From assembly GCA_910575265.1 (NCBI GenBank), contig CAJTEA010000003.1:1-64000 (forward strand): a stretch of DNA of 64,000 nt, in the 5' to 3' direction. The position numbers and the translations under genes were made by a program. The stretch's first letter is position 1; each line of letters starts with the position of its first letter. Shown here piece after piece: positions 15,542 to 23,949 of this stretch. This DNA comes from Oscillospiraceae bacterium (lineage in GTDB: Bacteria > Bacillota > Clostridia > Oscillospirales > Oscillospiraceae). The notes below the pieces were generated by a model. The model was not told where the DNA came from. It worked only from the letters and a program-made list of their open reading frames with translations, and searched no databases.

Positions 15542-16798
15542 CTACTCAAAAATCGCGTCGGAGATGTCCACCTCGAGGCCGCAGCGGTTGTCGATGTCCG
15601 TGCCGTTGCCGGAGAACACCGCCTCGGGGAAGGAGAGGGGCTCCCCGGTGGATACCCGCTCCAGCAGGACGGCGGTGCCGTTGTTGCGGAACACGTCCCT
15701 CGTATAGCGGGAATCTATGGAGATTCCAGTGTCATTATTGAAATGCAGGCCGATCTCGTTCTCCTCGAAGGTACAATCAAAGGCGCTGACCCAGGCGTCC
15801 TGTACCAGCACGCCGGTGCGCCAGCCGGAGAAGCGGCAGCGCTGGAGGAACGTCCGAGTGGAGGTGGAGAAGCCCACGCCGTTTCCGCTGCCCACGAAGT
15901 CAATGTCATAGATCCAAGAGATCCCTTGGTTTGGGAACGCCATGCGGACGGGGCCGGTAAAAACGGTGCGTCCACCCTCCTCGGCGCCATAGAGATCGAT
16001 ATACCAGGGGATGGTGATGCCGCCGTCGTAGGTCACAGGGGGCAGATGGATCTCCACGGTGTTCCCTCCGCCCCCTGTGATCTCATCTAAACTGTCCAGC
16101 AGGGCCTGTACCTCTTCCACGGTGTTCATGGGAGCGTCCTCCGGGGTGATGCGGTAGACCTCCTTGGGGATGGACTGCATGGTCTGATAGAGGTGGATGA
16201 CGTCCCCATTTTTCAGCTCGACGGTCCACTGCAGGGTGCCCTGACCGCTGCCGGAGTAGAAGTGGATGGAGGAGACCAGGGCGGCCTCCGGGGCATAGCC
16301 CGGTCGGGGGATCGGCTCGTCGCAGGTCCAGGGCAGCTCCTCGCTGTCCGTCTCAACAAAGGCGGCGGTAACCCGCTCCACCTTCTCCATAAATTCGTCC
16401 TTGGCGTTGGCGCCGCTCTCCGGGTGGTTGATATACAGACACTGGGGGAAGGTGTACATCCTGTCGCGCACATCCACCGGCTGATAGACCTGATGGGCCG
16501 GATCAAAACGGTCGTTTATCCAGCCGGCCAGCACCTGATAGGTGACGCCGCCATCGGTATAGAGAATCTCGGCGGTGCCGTTGTCGCGGACCTGGGGGCG
16601 GCTGCGGAGGTAGAGCCCCCCGGCCAGCAGCAGGGCGGCGAGGACCATCAGGGCGCTGTACAGCGCCCACCCCGGCATATGCCGGGGTGGTGATACCTCT
16701 TTGCGCTGGCTGATATCCCGCGCGCAGTGGGGGCAGAAGGAGGCCCCCTCCGGAAGCTGTGCCCCGCAGTGGGGGCAGGACTTTGTCTCCTCGTTCAT
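15542..16798 (-). CDS. Zinc-ribbon / TM / right-handed beta-helix protein A
   Basis: This 418-aa protein has a double zinc knuckle at the N-terminus (SCPHCGAQLP, SFCPHCARD), then a Lys/Arg-rich PPRHMPGW segment and one membrane helix (ALYSALMVLAALLLAGGLYL). A large outer domain follows whose last 180 residues look like a parallel beta-helix (repeated short strands such as GGITIPWYIDLYG, RTFLQRCRFSGWRTGVLV). The topology places the ribbon in the cytoplasm and the helix outside. The ATG at 16798 is preferred over the upstream TTG at 16822 because AGAGGATAT precedes it. It follows its paralogue by 16 bp in one operon with the kinase at 18,077. Probably a surface sensor or carbohydrate-binding partner of the kinase (inference). 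Confidence 0.75.
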   Translation of the reverse strand: MNEETKSCPHCGAQLPEGASFCPHCARDISQRKEVSPPRHMPGWALYSALMVLAALLLAGGLYLRSRPQVRDNGTAEILYTDGGVTYQVLAGWINDRFDPAHQVYQPVDVRDRMYTFPQCLYINHPESGANAKDEFMEKVERVTAAFVETDSEELPWTCDEPIPRPGYAPEAALVSSIHFYSGSGQGTLQWTVELKNGDVIHLYQTMQSIPKEVYRITPEDAPMNTVEEVQALLDSLDEITGGGGNTVEIHLPPVTYDGGITIPWYIDLYGAEEGGRTVFTGPVRMAFPNQGISWIYDIDFVGSGNGVGFSTSTRTFLQRCRFSGWRTGVLVQDAWVSAFDCTFEENEIGLHFNNDTGISIDSRYTRDVFRNNGTAVLLERVSTGEPLSFPEAVFSGNGTDIDNRCGLEVDISDAIFE

Positions 16799-16814
16799 GG
16801 TTGATATATCCTCT

Positions 16815-18071
16815 CTACTCAAAGATAGCGGCGGCGATGCTCACCTCGTGTCCGCAGCGGTTGTCGATGTCCGCGCCGTTGCGGGAGAAGCGGGTGCCCT
16901 CGAAGTACAGGGCCTGGTCGCCGGGGACGCTCTCCAGCAGGACAGCCGTATCGTTGCGCTGGAACAGGTTGCCGCTGTACATGTGGTCGTTTCGGTTGTC
17001 GCTGGTGGAGTTGAAATGGAAGCCCACGGCGTTGTCCTCAAAGACGCTGTCTTTGATGTTCACCCAGGAATCGCCATAGCACAGCACGCCGGTGCGCCAC
17101 CCGGCAAACTGGCAGTGGTTGAAGTTGATCCGGGCGGAGGCGGACACCCCCACCCCCTCGCCGTCTCCCATGAAGCACAGGTTTTGAAATTGGCAGATGT
17201 AGCCATTCTGGGCGGTGGCCTGAAGGGTGCCGGTGAAGGTGGTGCGTGCCCCGTCCGGACCCTCGCTGCCGATAAGGTTCATGGACCGCTGTTCCAGCAG
17301 CAGGCTGCCCTCATAGGTGACGGCGGGCAGATGGATGTAGACGATTACGTCGGAGGTGATGGTCCCGTTTATTTCGTCCACCAGGGCCTGGAGCTCCTCC
17401 ATAGTGTCCATGGGCACGTCCTCCGGGTAGAAGTGCCGGGTGGAAACCACCCCCAGCGCCATCCGCTGGTACAGGCGGATGGTGTCGCCGTTTTTCATGC
17501 GGATGTTCCAGCGCAGCTCCATGTCGCCGCTGCGGTCGGTGTAGGTCAGGATGCTTTGGGAGGCGGCCTCCGGGTCGTAGTCTGAGGCCTGGGGCTGGGT
17601 GTACTGCCAGGGTTCCGGGCTGTCGCCGCCCTGGAGAAGCTCCACCGTAATGGTATCCACCTTGCGAAGAAAGACCTCCTTGGCGTTTACGCCGGTTTCC
17701 ACATGGTTGATGAACAGCCGGGAGGGCTTGTTGGAGGTGGTCCCCTCCTCCACTTCCTCGGCGTAGTCGGTCATGGGCTGGAAGCGATCCCCGAAGTGGT
17801 TGAGCAGCAGCTGGTAGGAGCCGTCGCCGTCGGTATAGATGACCTCGGCGGTGCCGTTGTCGTGGACCCGGGGCCTGGCGCGCAGCCAGCCCGCCAGGGC
17901 CACAGCCAGGATACAGACCGCGATCAGGGCGCTCCGGAGCGCCCACCCTGGCATATGCCGGGGTGGCTTGACCTCAGTTCGCTTATGGATGCTTTTGGCG
18001 CAGTGGGGGCAAAAAGCGGCCTCATTCGGGAGTTGTGCCCCGCAGTGGAGACAGCGTTTCCAATCGTCCAT
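16815..18071 (-). CDS. Zinc-ribbon / TM / right-handed beta-helix protein B
   Basis: This is a 418-aa paralogue of the next gene with the same plan: ribbon (RCLHCGAQLP, AAFCPHCAKS), PPRHMPGWALRSALIAV into a membrane helix, an outer alpha/beta part (VHDNGTAEVIYTDGDGSYQL), then a beta-helix (INFNHCQFAGWRTGVLCY, YSGNLFQRNDTAVLLE). Identical length and the shared HxNGTAEVxYTDGxxxYQ motif show a recent tandem duplication. Starts: the ATG at 18071 is listed; GTGs at 18074 and 18080 are possible because GGAGG lies close to the kinase stop. It directly follows the kinase gene. Confidence 0.75.
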   Translation of the reverse strand: MDDWKRCLHCGAQLPNEAAFCPHCAKSIHKRTEVKPPRHMPGWALRSALIAVCILAVALAGWLRARPRVHDNGTAEVIYTDGDGSYQLLLNHFGDRFQPMTDYAEEVEEGTTSNKPSRLFINHVETGVNAKEVFLRKVDTITVELLQGGDSPEPWQYTQPQASDYDPEAASQSILTYTDRSGDMELRWNIRMKNGDTIRLYQRMALGVVSTRHFYPEDVPMDTMEELQALVDEINGTITSDVIVYIHLPAVTYEGSLLLEQRSMNLIGSEGPDGARTTFTGTLQATAQNGYICQFQNLCFMGDGEGVGVSASARINFNHCQFAGWRTGVLCYGDSWVNIKDSVFEDNAVGFHFNSTSDNRNDHMYSGNLFQRNDTAVLLESVPGDQALYFEGTRFSRNGADIDNRCGHEVSIAAAIFE

Positions 18072-18076
18072 CACGA

Positions 18077-18784
18077 TCACAGCTCCTCCATCAGACGCAG
18101 CACGTCCCGGTACCGCTTGGCCGGATTCACCCGGGTGCAGTGCTCAATGATCCGGCCCATCCGGCCCTCGGCCAGCCGCTTGGAGGGGTGCTGGCCGGTG
18201 AGCATCACGTTCATCAGCACTCCCAGGGAGTAGATGTCCGTCCGGGCGTCGGACTGGCTCAGGCCGTACTGCTCCGGGGCGGCGAAGCCGGTGGTGCCCA
18301 GCACCTGGGTGTCCGCCTCCGCCTCCGGCTTGTGGAGGCGGGCGGCGTCAAAGTCGATGAGCACCGCGTCATGGCCCCGCAGAATCACGTTCTCCGGCTT
18401 GATGTCCCGGTGGACGGCGGCCATGGAGTGGAGCACCCACAGCCCCTGGCACAGATGCTTGACAATCTGCTTTGTCTCCGCCTGAGAAAACAGGGCATCT
18501 TTCAGCAGAAAGTCCAGGGTATCCCCCTCAATAAACTCCTCAATCACCAGATTCTTCCTGTCTCGCTCCGCCGCCTCGTAGATTACCGGCAGGTAGCGGC
18601 AGGAGCAGTCCAGCAGCTTCCGGTAGACCTCCCCATTGCCGGTGAAACGGCGGAGAATGAACTGCCGACCGCTCTCCCGGTGCCGGATGAGCTCCACGCT
18701 GCCCCGGGGACTCTCCTTCAAAAGGCGGACCACCTCAAACTCGGTCCGCAGTTGTTCGTTCAACCACGCGTAAATGACGATCAC
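18077..18784 (-). CDS. Small Hanks-type Ser/Thr protein kinase
   Basis: This 235-aa cytoplasmic kinase has no membrane anchor. The catalytic loop VHRDIKPENV, the metal-binding loop LIDFDAARLH (DFD for DFG), TTGFAAPEQYG (activation/APE) and DIYSLGVLMNVMLTGQHPS are all present. The N-lobe is unusual: the glycine loop reads LLKESPRGSVELIRHRESGR and the VAIK lysine position reads FILRRF (Arg or a shifted Lys). ATP binding may therefore be atypical. The GTG start at 18784 is set by frame; the ribosome site (TTTGGGG) is weak. It is the first gene of an operon with two zinc-ribbon/beta-helix proteins, a set also seen in broken form at 3.5-7.5 kb. Confidence 0.85.
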   Translation of the reverse strand: MIVIYAWLNEQLRTEFEVVRLLKESPRGSVELIRHRESGRQFILRRFTGNGEVYRKLLDCSCRYLPVIYEAAERDRKNLVIEEFIEGDTLDFLLKDALFSQAETKQIVKHLCQGLWVLHSMAAVHRDIKPENVILRGHDAVLIDFDAARLHKPEAEADTQVLGTTGFAAPEQYGLSQSDARTDIYSLGVLMNVMLTGQHPSKRLAEGRMGRIIEHCTRVNPAKRYRDVLRLMEEL

Positions 18785-18814
18785 CCCAAATTTCAGACCC
18801 TATGCGGCCGGCAT

Positions 18815-18879
18815 ATTGTATCCGGCGGCGGAGCTGGATACAATAATTATATTATACCGATCTTTTGGCCGGAAGTAAA
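18815..18879 (-). promoter_or_regulatory. Kinase operon promoter and downstream inverted repeat
   Basis: On the reverse strand a TTTACT (-35), 17 bp, TATAAT (-10, 18856-18851) promoter is followed by the inverted repeat ATTGTATCC-N12-GGATACAAT (18844-18815). The repeat lies in the transcribed leader, where it could be an operator or an RNA hairpin. The same promoter plus repeat, with one arm mutated, is found at 7,381-7,420. Confidence 0.6.
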
Positions 18880-18934
18880 GGGAGTAGACAGATACGCGGG
18901 AGAAATCCACCCCGGCCCAGGGGAAACCACCGAG

Positions 18935-19050
18935 CCCGAAACGCCCGGCAGTTCCGGCTTTGTCATTGAAAACAGCGCGCTGAAAAAGCGCGACGGACCG
19001 GCGGGCGTGTGGTCATCCCCGACGGCGGCAGCGAGGTGGAGGCCGCGGAC
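18935..19050 (+). pseudogene. BspA-like leucine-rich-repeat fragment
   Basis: GFVIENSALKKRDGPAG followed, after a frame change, by VVIPDGGSEVE resembles the N-terminal repeat of BspA-type surface LRR proteins (FVIENGVLKKYxGPGGDVVIPDGV). Only this one repeat remains. The rest of 18,880-19,100 shows no gene. Confidence 0.45.
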
Positions 19051-19102
19051 TCCCTGTCTCAGTGTCATCATGTTTGATGGTTGCAATAGGCCCGTGACAC
19101 AA

Positions 19103-19852
19103 TTAGCCCGATTGATACAGCTCCTCAATGGAAAACGCCTCATTCATCTGTGTATAAATCAGGAACTGGGAAAGAAACAGGATATACCAAATTCCAAGGA
19201 CAGGCAGCAGGAGCAAGGTCCAAGGAGCAAACAACACGAATACGGTCCAGTACCCCAGCTGCAAGAGGCCAACGCCTAGTACGCGCCAGAAATACTTGAC
19301 GCAGAACAGCAGACAGTTTCGCAGCCGGACGGAGGATTTCTGCTGGAACAGCACCAGCTGGGGCCAGTAGAGGGTATTGATGATGAGGACCACCAGCAGG
19401 GCAAGCAGGTACAAGGCCACCGCTTCTGGGGAGGGAGCGCGTTCCGCCCACCAGAAGAGCATGGCCATAAAGCTGTAAACGCCGAGTACAAGCCCCAGCA
19501 GTCCGCCGGGGAGAAGGCTGCTTTTCCAGTTCTGTTTCCAGGCGCGTTCGCTGCTCTCCCGCCAGGGCAGGGGGTCGTCCCGCAGGCCGCGCAGGATGGC
19601 GTCGTACATTCCGGCCAGGAACGGTCCGGCGATCATGCCGCCCAGGATGGAGCAGGGGAGCAGCACCAGAACGCTGGTGGACGCCACAGCGTAAAAGACT
19701 CCGGCCGCCAGAGGGGCAAAGCCCGCCAGAGCCAGCAGATTGGTCTTCCACCACCGCCCGAAGCGGGCGGATAAGAGCTGACGGTAGCGGTAAAAACCAG
19801 TCTGCCGCTGATTTTCGTCAAAGTGGGGATCTTCGGGGAAGAACAGTCCCAT
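19103..19852 (-). CDS. Polytopic membrane protein, DUF624-like layout
   Basis: This 249-aa protein has a soluble start (MGLFFPEDPHFDENQRQTGF) and six membrane segments, among them NLLALAGFAPLAAGVFYAVA, CSILGGMIAGPFLAGMYDAI, LLGLVLGVYSFMAMLFWWAE and LQLGYWTVFVLFAPWTLLLL. The segment order and the GPFLAGMYDAILRGLRDDP motif recall DUF624/YesL proteins found near sugar transporters. It is the third gene of a reverse-strand operon with the lipoprotein and the membrane-anchored protein upstream. No function can be assigned. Confidence 0.7.
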   Translation of the reverse strand: MGLFFPEDPHFDENQRQTGFYRYRQLLSARFGRWWKTNLLALAGFAPLAAGVFYAVASTSVLVLLPCSILGGMIAGPFLAGMYDAILRGLRDDPLPWRESSERAWKQNWKSSLLPGGLLGLVLGVYSFMAMLFWWAERAPSPEAVALYLLALLVVLIINTLYWPQLVLFQQKSSVRLRNCLLFCVKYFWRVLGVGLLQLGYWTVFVLFAPWTLLLLPVLGIWYILFLSQFLIYTQMNEAFSIEELYQSG

Positions 19853-19867
19853 TTTTGCTCCCTCCTG

Positions 19868-20455
19868 TCAGGCCGCGTAGTGACAGCCGTTTAAAAAATC
19901 AGTTAAAATCGTGCCTTCGTCCTCGGTAAAGCTGTCCAGGCAGTTCAGTTCCACACTGACGGCGTAGTCCTGATAGACGCCAAAAGCGGAAGCGCCCCGG
20001 GCGTAGGGGTTGGTATCGGATTTACAGGTGTAGCGGAAGACAGTATAATCCTGTCCGTTGTGGGTCTGCTTCTCAGAACCGGCGGCGTCGTAGGTCTCCG
20101 CCTGCCGGACGGTCCAGTCCTCCACCGCCTGCCGGGCGGCGTCCTCATCCTTGCGGCCATAGACCAGAACATCCAGCCGGGCGGGATAGAGGGCCACCTC
20201 GTCCCCGTCCCCGTTGATGTAGGGAGCGCCCGCGCCGATGGTCCAGGAAGCCAGGTACATGTCAGCGACAGACAGGGCGTCCTTGTTGTCCTGTAGGGTC
20301 AAATCATGCCCCGGCCCCTCCACGCCCAGGACGCCGCCCAAAACCGTCCAGCTTTCATCCCAGGAAAGGCCCTCCGCTGTTTGCTCCGGGGCGGACTTGG
20401 CGCAGCCCGACAGCAGCAGACACAAAGCCGCCAGACAGCAGATGAACTGTTTCAT
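19868..20455 (-). CDS. Lipoprotein of unknown function
   Basis: The 195-aa protein starts at MKQFICCLAALCLLLSGCAK, a signal peptide with lipobox LSGC, so it is lipid-anchored outside. The ATG at 20455 is chosen because it begins the signal; it overlaps the upstream stop (ATGA). The mature part has DALSVADMYLASWTIGAGAP and FRYTCKSDTNPYARGASAFG; family unknown. It is probably exported and works with its operon partners. Confidence 0.75.
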   Translation of the reverse strand: MKQFICCLAALCLLLSGCAKSAPEQTAEGLSWDESWTVLGGVLGVEGPGHDLTLQDNKDALSVADMYLASWTIGAGAPYINGDGDEVALYPARLDVLVYGRKDEDAARQAVEDWTVRQAETYDAAGSEKQTHNGQDYTVFRYTCKSDTNPYARGASAFGVYQDYAVSVELNCLDSFTEDEGTILTDFLNGCHYAA

Positions 20456-21036
20456 GAAATGACCTCCTTGCTCAGCGCGTCCCACAGTTGATTGCGGTGT
20501 GCTATGCTCTCAGGGGTCCGGTCCTCCCCAAACTCCCGCCGGGCCAGGAACAGGCCGCTTTCCATCGGGATCCAACCTTCCCGCAGGACCTGGTAATCCC
20601 TCTGAAAACCCTCCGGATCCTCCAGCAGGAAAAAATAGCTCTCGCAGGCGTTCAAATCGGCCATCAGTTTTACGTTGGAAGCGGCGGCGTACATCAAATC
20701 GCCATCGCTCCCGCCGGTGGGGTACTGGTTCAGCCGGACCACCAGCCTGCCGTCCCCGTTGCGGTCGGTTCCCAGGGCGGACAGGCGCTCTTCCCAGGCG
20801 GCGGCCTCCTCCTCGGAAAGGGGACAGGTCCCCACATAGGCGATCTGGTAGTCCGGATGGATCTGTGTCAGGGCGTGCCAAGCCAGATTTCCCACAATCG
20901 CGATCCCGGCAATGCCAATTCCCACATGCCACTTGTGATAGTGCCACCAGTTCTGGCGGCGCTGTTTTCTTGTCCGCTCTACCGGAGCGTCCGACCGGAC
21001 ATTCCGGTATTTCCACTTCAAATACTCGCTGGCCAT
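20452..21036 (-). CDS. Single-pass membrane protein of unknown function
   Basis: This 194-aa protein has a basic cytoplasmic start (MASEYLKWKYRNVRSDAPVE, RTRKQRRQNWWHYHKWHVG), one membrane helix (IGIAGIAIVGNLAWHAL) and a 130-residue outer domain (YQIAYVGTCPLSEEEAAAWE, GDGRLVVRLNQYPTGGSDGD). The ATG at 21036 has GGGCCTCCAAC upstream and fits the basic N-terminus better than the longer open frame to 21249. First gene of the three-gene operon; family not recognised. Confidence 0.7.
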   Translation of the reverse strand: MASEYLKWKYRNVRSDAPVERTRKQRRQNWWHYHKWHVGIGIAGIAIVGNLAWHALTQIHPDYQIAYVGTCPLSEEEAAAWEERLSALGTDRNGDGRLVVRLNQYPTGGSDGDLMYAAASNVKLMADLNACESYFFLLEDPEGFQRDYQVLREGWIPMESGLFLARREFGEDRTPESIAHRNQLWDALSKEVIS

Positions 21037-21055
21037 AGTTGGAGGCCCCCTTCCA

Positions 21056-22045
21056 TCATTCCCGTGTGGTTCCGCCAGCGGCGTAGCTGACGGGCAGGCA
21101 GACCAGGCTGGGCAGGTTGCTCCGGTCCTCCCGAAGGAGAAGGTCCACGCTGGTCTCCGCCAGCCGGGACACGGGCTGGACGATGGTGGAGCAGTAAAAG
21201 CCCTCCCGGGCAAAGCGGCGGATGCCGTCGAAGCCGATGAGCTGCACATCCTCCGGCACCCGCGGACCCAGCTCCAGCAGCATAGTCAGGATTTGGATCG
21301 CCAAAGCGTCATTGACGCAGAAGATGCCATCAAAGGCCAGACGGCCCCCCTCTATGTGGCTGGACAGGAAGTTGCGGAAGGGGGCGTAGCCCTCCTCGTC
21401 ATTGAGACGCAGGGAGACGCAGTCCATCCGCTTTTGGCGGAACACCGACTCAAAGCCGTTCCCCCGCTTGTCCGACTCGCCGGGGACCTTGGACCCGATG
21501 CGCAAAAACAGCGGACGCGCGCAGCCCAATTTCAGCAGCGTTTCCGCCGCCAGCTGGCCGCCGCCAAAGTTGTCGGAGGAGACGCAGGGGACGCCAGGGC
21601 TGAAATAGCGGTCGATGCTCACGTAGGGCAGCCGGGGGTCCACATCCAGGTCGGGTGTGTAGGTCAGACCGATGATGCCGTCTACCTTGTTCTGCTGGAC
21701 CATCTGAATACACCGCTGCTCCGCCTCCGGGTCGTAAGCGGTGGTGGATAGGATAGTCCGGTAGCCCCGCTGGCCCAGGGCCGAGCAGACACCCTGGGCC
21801 AACATGGCGAAAAAGGGGTCTGTGACATTGGGCAGAATCAAAGCCACGGAGCAGGTGCGGTTGGTTTTCAGCCCACGGGCGTAGCTGTTGACCTGATAGC
21901 CCAGCCGCCTGGCGGCCTCCTCCACCCGCCGCCGGTAGTCCTCGCCCACAGGGATGCTGTTAAAGACCTTGGACACCGTCCCCAAAGCCACGCCGGCCTC
22001 CCGGGCCACGTCCTTCATGGTAGGGGCGTGTTCCTTTTGTTTCAT
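21056..22045 (-). CDS. LacI-family transcriptional regulator
   Basis: This 329-aa protein has a classic N-terminal LacI HTH and hinge (TMKDVAREAGVALGTVSKVF, NSIPVGEDYRRRVEEAARRL) and a periplasmic-binding-like sensor domain (VALILPNVTDPFFAMLAQGV, YVSIDRYF, GFDGIRRFAREGFYCSTIVQ). The ATG at 22045 has GCGAGGTGAAC upstream. It is divergent from an LplB-YtcP-LplA transporter and GH32 fructosidase, so it most likely represses that operon until a fructan- or sucrose-derived sugar binds. GTGAAA/TTTCAC operators lie next to both starts. Confidence 0.93.
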   Translation of the reverse strand: MKQKEHAPTMKDVAREAGVALGTVSKVFNSIPVGEDYRRRVEEAARRLGYQVNSYARGLKTNRTCSVALILPNVTDPFFAMLAQGVCSALGQRGYRTILSTTAYDPEAEQRCIQMVQQNKVDGIIGLTYTPDLDVDPRLPYVSIDRYFSPGVPCVSSDNFGGGQLAAETLLKLGCARPLFLRIGSKVPGESDKRGNGFESVFRQKRMDCVSLRLNDEEGYAPFRNFLSSHIEGGRLAFDGIFCVNDALAIQILTMLLELGPRVPEDVQLIGFDGIRRFAREGFYCSTIVQPVSRLAETSVDLLLREDRSNLPSLVCLPVSYAAGGTTRE

Positions 22046-22063
22046 GGAGTTCACCTCGCAAGT

Positions 22064-22109
22064 TGTGAAATGTTTCACTTGTAATTTTATTATATTCGTG
22101 AAACGTTAT
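22064..22109. promoter_or_regulatory. LacI-type operators upstream of the regulator gene
   Basis: GTGAAA-TG-TTTCAC (22065-22078) is a perfect dyad. A second site, GTGAAACGTTA (22098-22108), has one good arm. Both match the LacI-family consensus TGAAACGTTTCA and lie within 65 bp upstream of the lacI-type start, suggesting autoregulation. Confidence 0.75.
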
Positions 22110-22215
22110 TTTTCAAGAGCTTTTTGGAAACTTAAAACAAATCGTCCAACTATACAAATTTGAAGGCCGCTTTTTGTAGAAAAGTGAAAAATCCGATTTA
22201 AACTTAAGAATTACC

Positions 22216-22276
22216 TTGACAGGACATAATTGCCTGCCATATTATAAATACATGATATGTGTAACGTTTCACATTG
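22216..22276 (+). promoter_or_regulatory. Promoter of the LplB-YtcP-LplA-GH32 operon with overlapping operator
   Basis: TTGACA (22216-22221), an 18-bp spacer and TATTAT (22240-22245) form the promoter. TGTGTAACGTTTCACA (22258-22273) covers the expected transcription start and matches the LacI-type operators across the intergenic region. Repressor binding there would block initiation or early elongation. Confidence 0.75.
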
Positions 22277-22318
22277 AGAGCAAGTAAAAGGAAACGAAAT
22301 TTAGGGAGTGAGCGATCA

Positions 22319-23029
22319 ATGGCAAAAATGAACCCCTCAGCGGCGGCGGGAACCGCCGCCGCGCTTGCCCGGCCGGGCAAGACGCTTGGTCAGCGCGTTA
22401 TGGACAACTGGCAGCTGTATTTGCTGCTGCTGGTCCCGGTGGTCCTGACCTTTGTTTATAAGTACATCCCCATGTACGGCATCCAGATTGCCTTCCGGGA
22501 CTTCAAGGCCAGCCGGGGCTATATGGGCAGCGAATGGGTGGGCTGGTACTGGTTTGAGCGCTTCTTCAGCGCCCCCCACCTTCGCCCGGATGATTCGGAA
22601 CACCGTGCTCATCAGCCTGTACAGCCTGCTTTGGAGCTTTCCGGTGCCCATCATCCTGTCCCTGATGATTAACCAGCTCCGCGGCGCCAAGTATAAGCGG
22701 GTGGTGCAGACCGTCCTCTATGCGCCCCACTTTATCTCCGTCATGGTCATCTGCGGTTTTTCCTCAGCCCCTCGGGCGGACTGCTCAACCTGATTATGGC
22801 GGCCGGCGGACTGATGAACGTGGGCTTTGAAAAGGTCTGGCTGCTCCAGACCGACCTGAACAAGGCCACCAGCGATGTCATTGCCGTCTACGTCTACGAG
22901 CAAGGCATTCAAAATGCCAAGTACAGCTACTCAACCGCCGTTGGGCTGTTCAACATGGTGGTTAACATCGCGCTGCTGCTGATTGTGAATAAAATCGCGT
23001 CCAAGGTTTCAGACGTGGAATTTGTGTAA
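22319..23029 (+). pseudogene. LplB-type sugar ABC permease, frameshifted with internal deletion
   Basis: The start at 22319 (ATG, GGGAGTG upstream) reads MAKMNPSAAAGTAAALARPG, then WQLYLLLLVPVVLTFVYKYI and PMYGIQIAFRDFKASRGYMG, typical of LplB. Near 22,590 the frame changes: ARMIRNTVLISLYSLLWSFP and YKRVVQTVLYAPHFISVMVI follow. Near 22,760 it changes again to LSPSGGLLNLIM, which jumps straight to LMNVGFEKVWLLQTDLN and a normal C-terminus ending DVEFV. About 90 residues, including the EAA loop that docks the ATPase, are missing. The partner permease, binding protein and hydrolase downstream are intact, so either the transporter is newly dead or the sequence is faulty here. Confidence 0.75.
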
Positions 23030-23045
23030 AGGAGGGGGAGCGGAA

Positions 23046-23933
23046 ATGAGAAAAGCATCCGGCATGTCCGACCGAACCAGCCAAATGATTCTGACGGTTA
23101 TCTGCGCCGTTGTGCTGCTGATTGTAGCCTATCCTCTGTACTACGTGGTGGTGGCCTCCTTCTCCGATCCCTACCAGGTCTACGCCGGGAAAACCTTTCT
23201 GTTCCCCAGCGGCTTCACACTGGACGGCTATAAGGCGGTATTCCTCAATGACGGCATTGTCTCCGGCTTCCTGAACTCGGTGAAATATACCGTGGTGGGC
23301 ACTATTTTCTCGGTGGTTATGCTGTACATCACCGCCTACCCCCTGGCCCAGAAGGACCTGCCCGGGCGGAAGGCCCTGAGCATCTTTTTCCTGTTCACCA
23401 TGTACTTCGCCGGTGGGCTGGTCCCCACCTACCTGGTGGTCAAGCAGACCGGGCTGGTGGGCAGTATGTGGTCCCTGTTCCTGCCCGGCGGCGTGGGGGT
23501 GGGCAACATGATTATTGTCCGCAACTACTTCCAAAGCTCCATCCCCCACGACCTGGTAGAGGCCGCCGAGATCGACGGCTGTTCCAAGCTGCGCACCTTT
23601 TTCAGCGTGGTGATTCCCCTGTCCATGCCTATTCTGGCGGTGATGGTGGTTTTCTCCATGGTGGCTTACTGGAACGACTGGTTTACCGCTCTGATCTACC
23701 TGGGCGGCAAAAACATTCCCCTGCCTCTGGTAATGCGGAACATTCTCATTAAAAGCTCCGCCACCGCCAGCCAGGCGGCTACCATCTCCGGCGGCTACGC
23801 CGAGCTGAACAAGCTCACCGAGCTGCTGAAATTCTGCTCCATGATTGTGGCGGCTCTGCCCATGCTGGCCATTTACCCCTTTGTCCAGAAGTATTTTGAA
23901 AAGGGCTTCATGGCTGGCGCGGTCAAGGGTTAA
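23046..23933 (+). CDS. YtcP-type carbohydrate ABC transporter permease
   Basis: This 295-aa inner-membrane permease of the CUT1 family (YtcP/LplC) has six membrane segments starting with MILTVICAVVLLIVAYPLYY. The EAA motif is EAAEIDGCSKLRTFFSVVIP, and the end is KYFEKGFMAGAVKG, typical of the family. The ATG at 23046 has AAAGGAGGGGG upstream. It would pair with the LplB-type protein encoded just before it to form the channel for the binding protein encoded next. The ATPase (MsmK-like) is not in the window, as is usual for these systems. Confidence 0.92.
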   Translation: MRKASGMSDRTSQMILTVICAVVLLIVAYPLYYVVVASFSDPYQVYAGKTFLFPSGFTLDGYKAVFLNDGIVSGFLNSVKYTVVGTIFSVVMLYITAYPLAQKDLPGRKALSIFFLFTMYFAGGLVPTYLVVKQTGLVGSMWSLFLPGGVGVGNMIIVRNYFQSSIPHDLVEAAEIDGCSKLRTFFSVVIPLSMPILAVMVVFSMVAYWNDWFTALIYLGGKNIPLPLVMRNILIKSSATASQAATISGGYAELNKLTELLKFCSMIVAALPMLAIYPFVQKYFEKGFMAGAVKG

Positions 23934-23949
23934 GAGAGGAGGAGATTTC

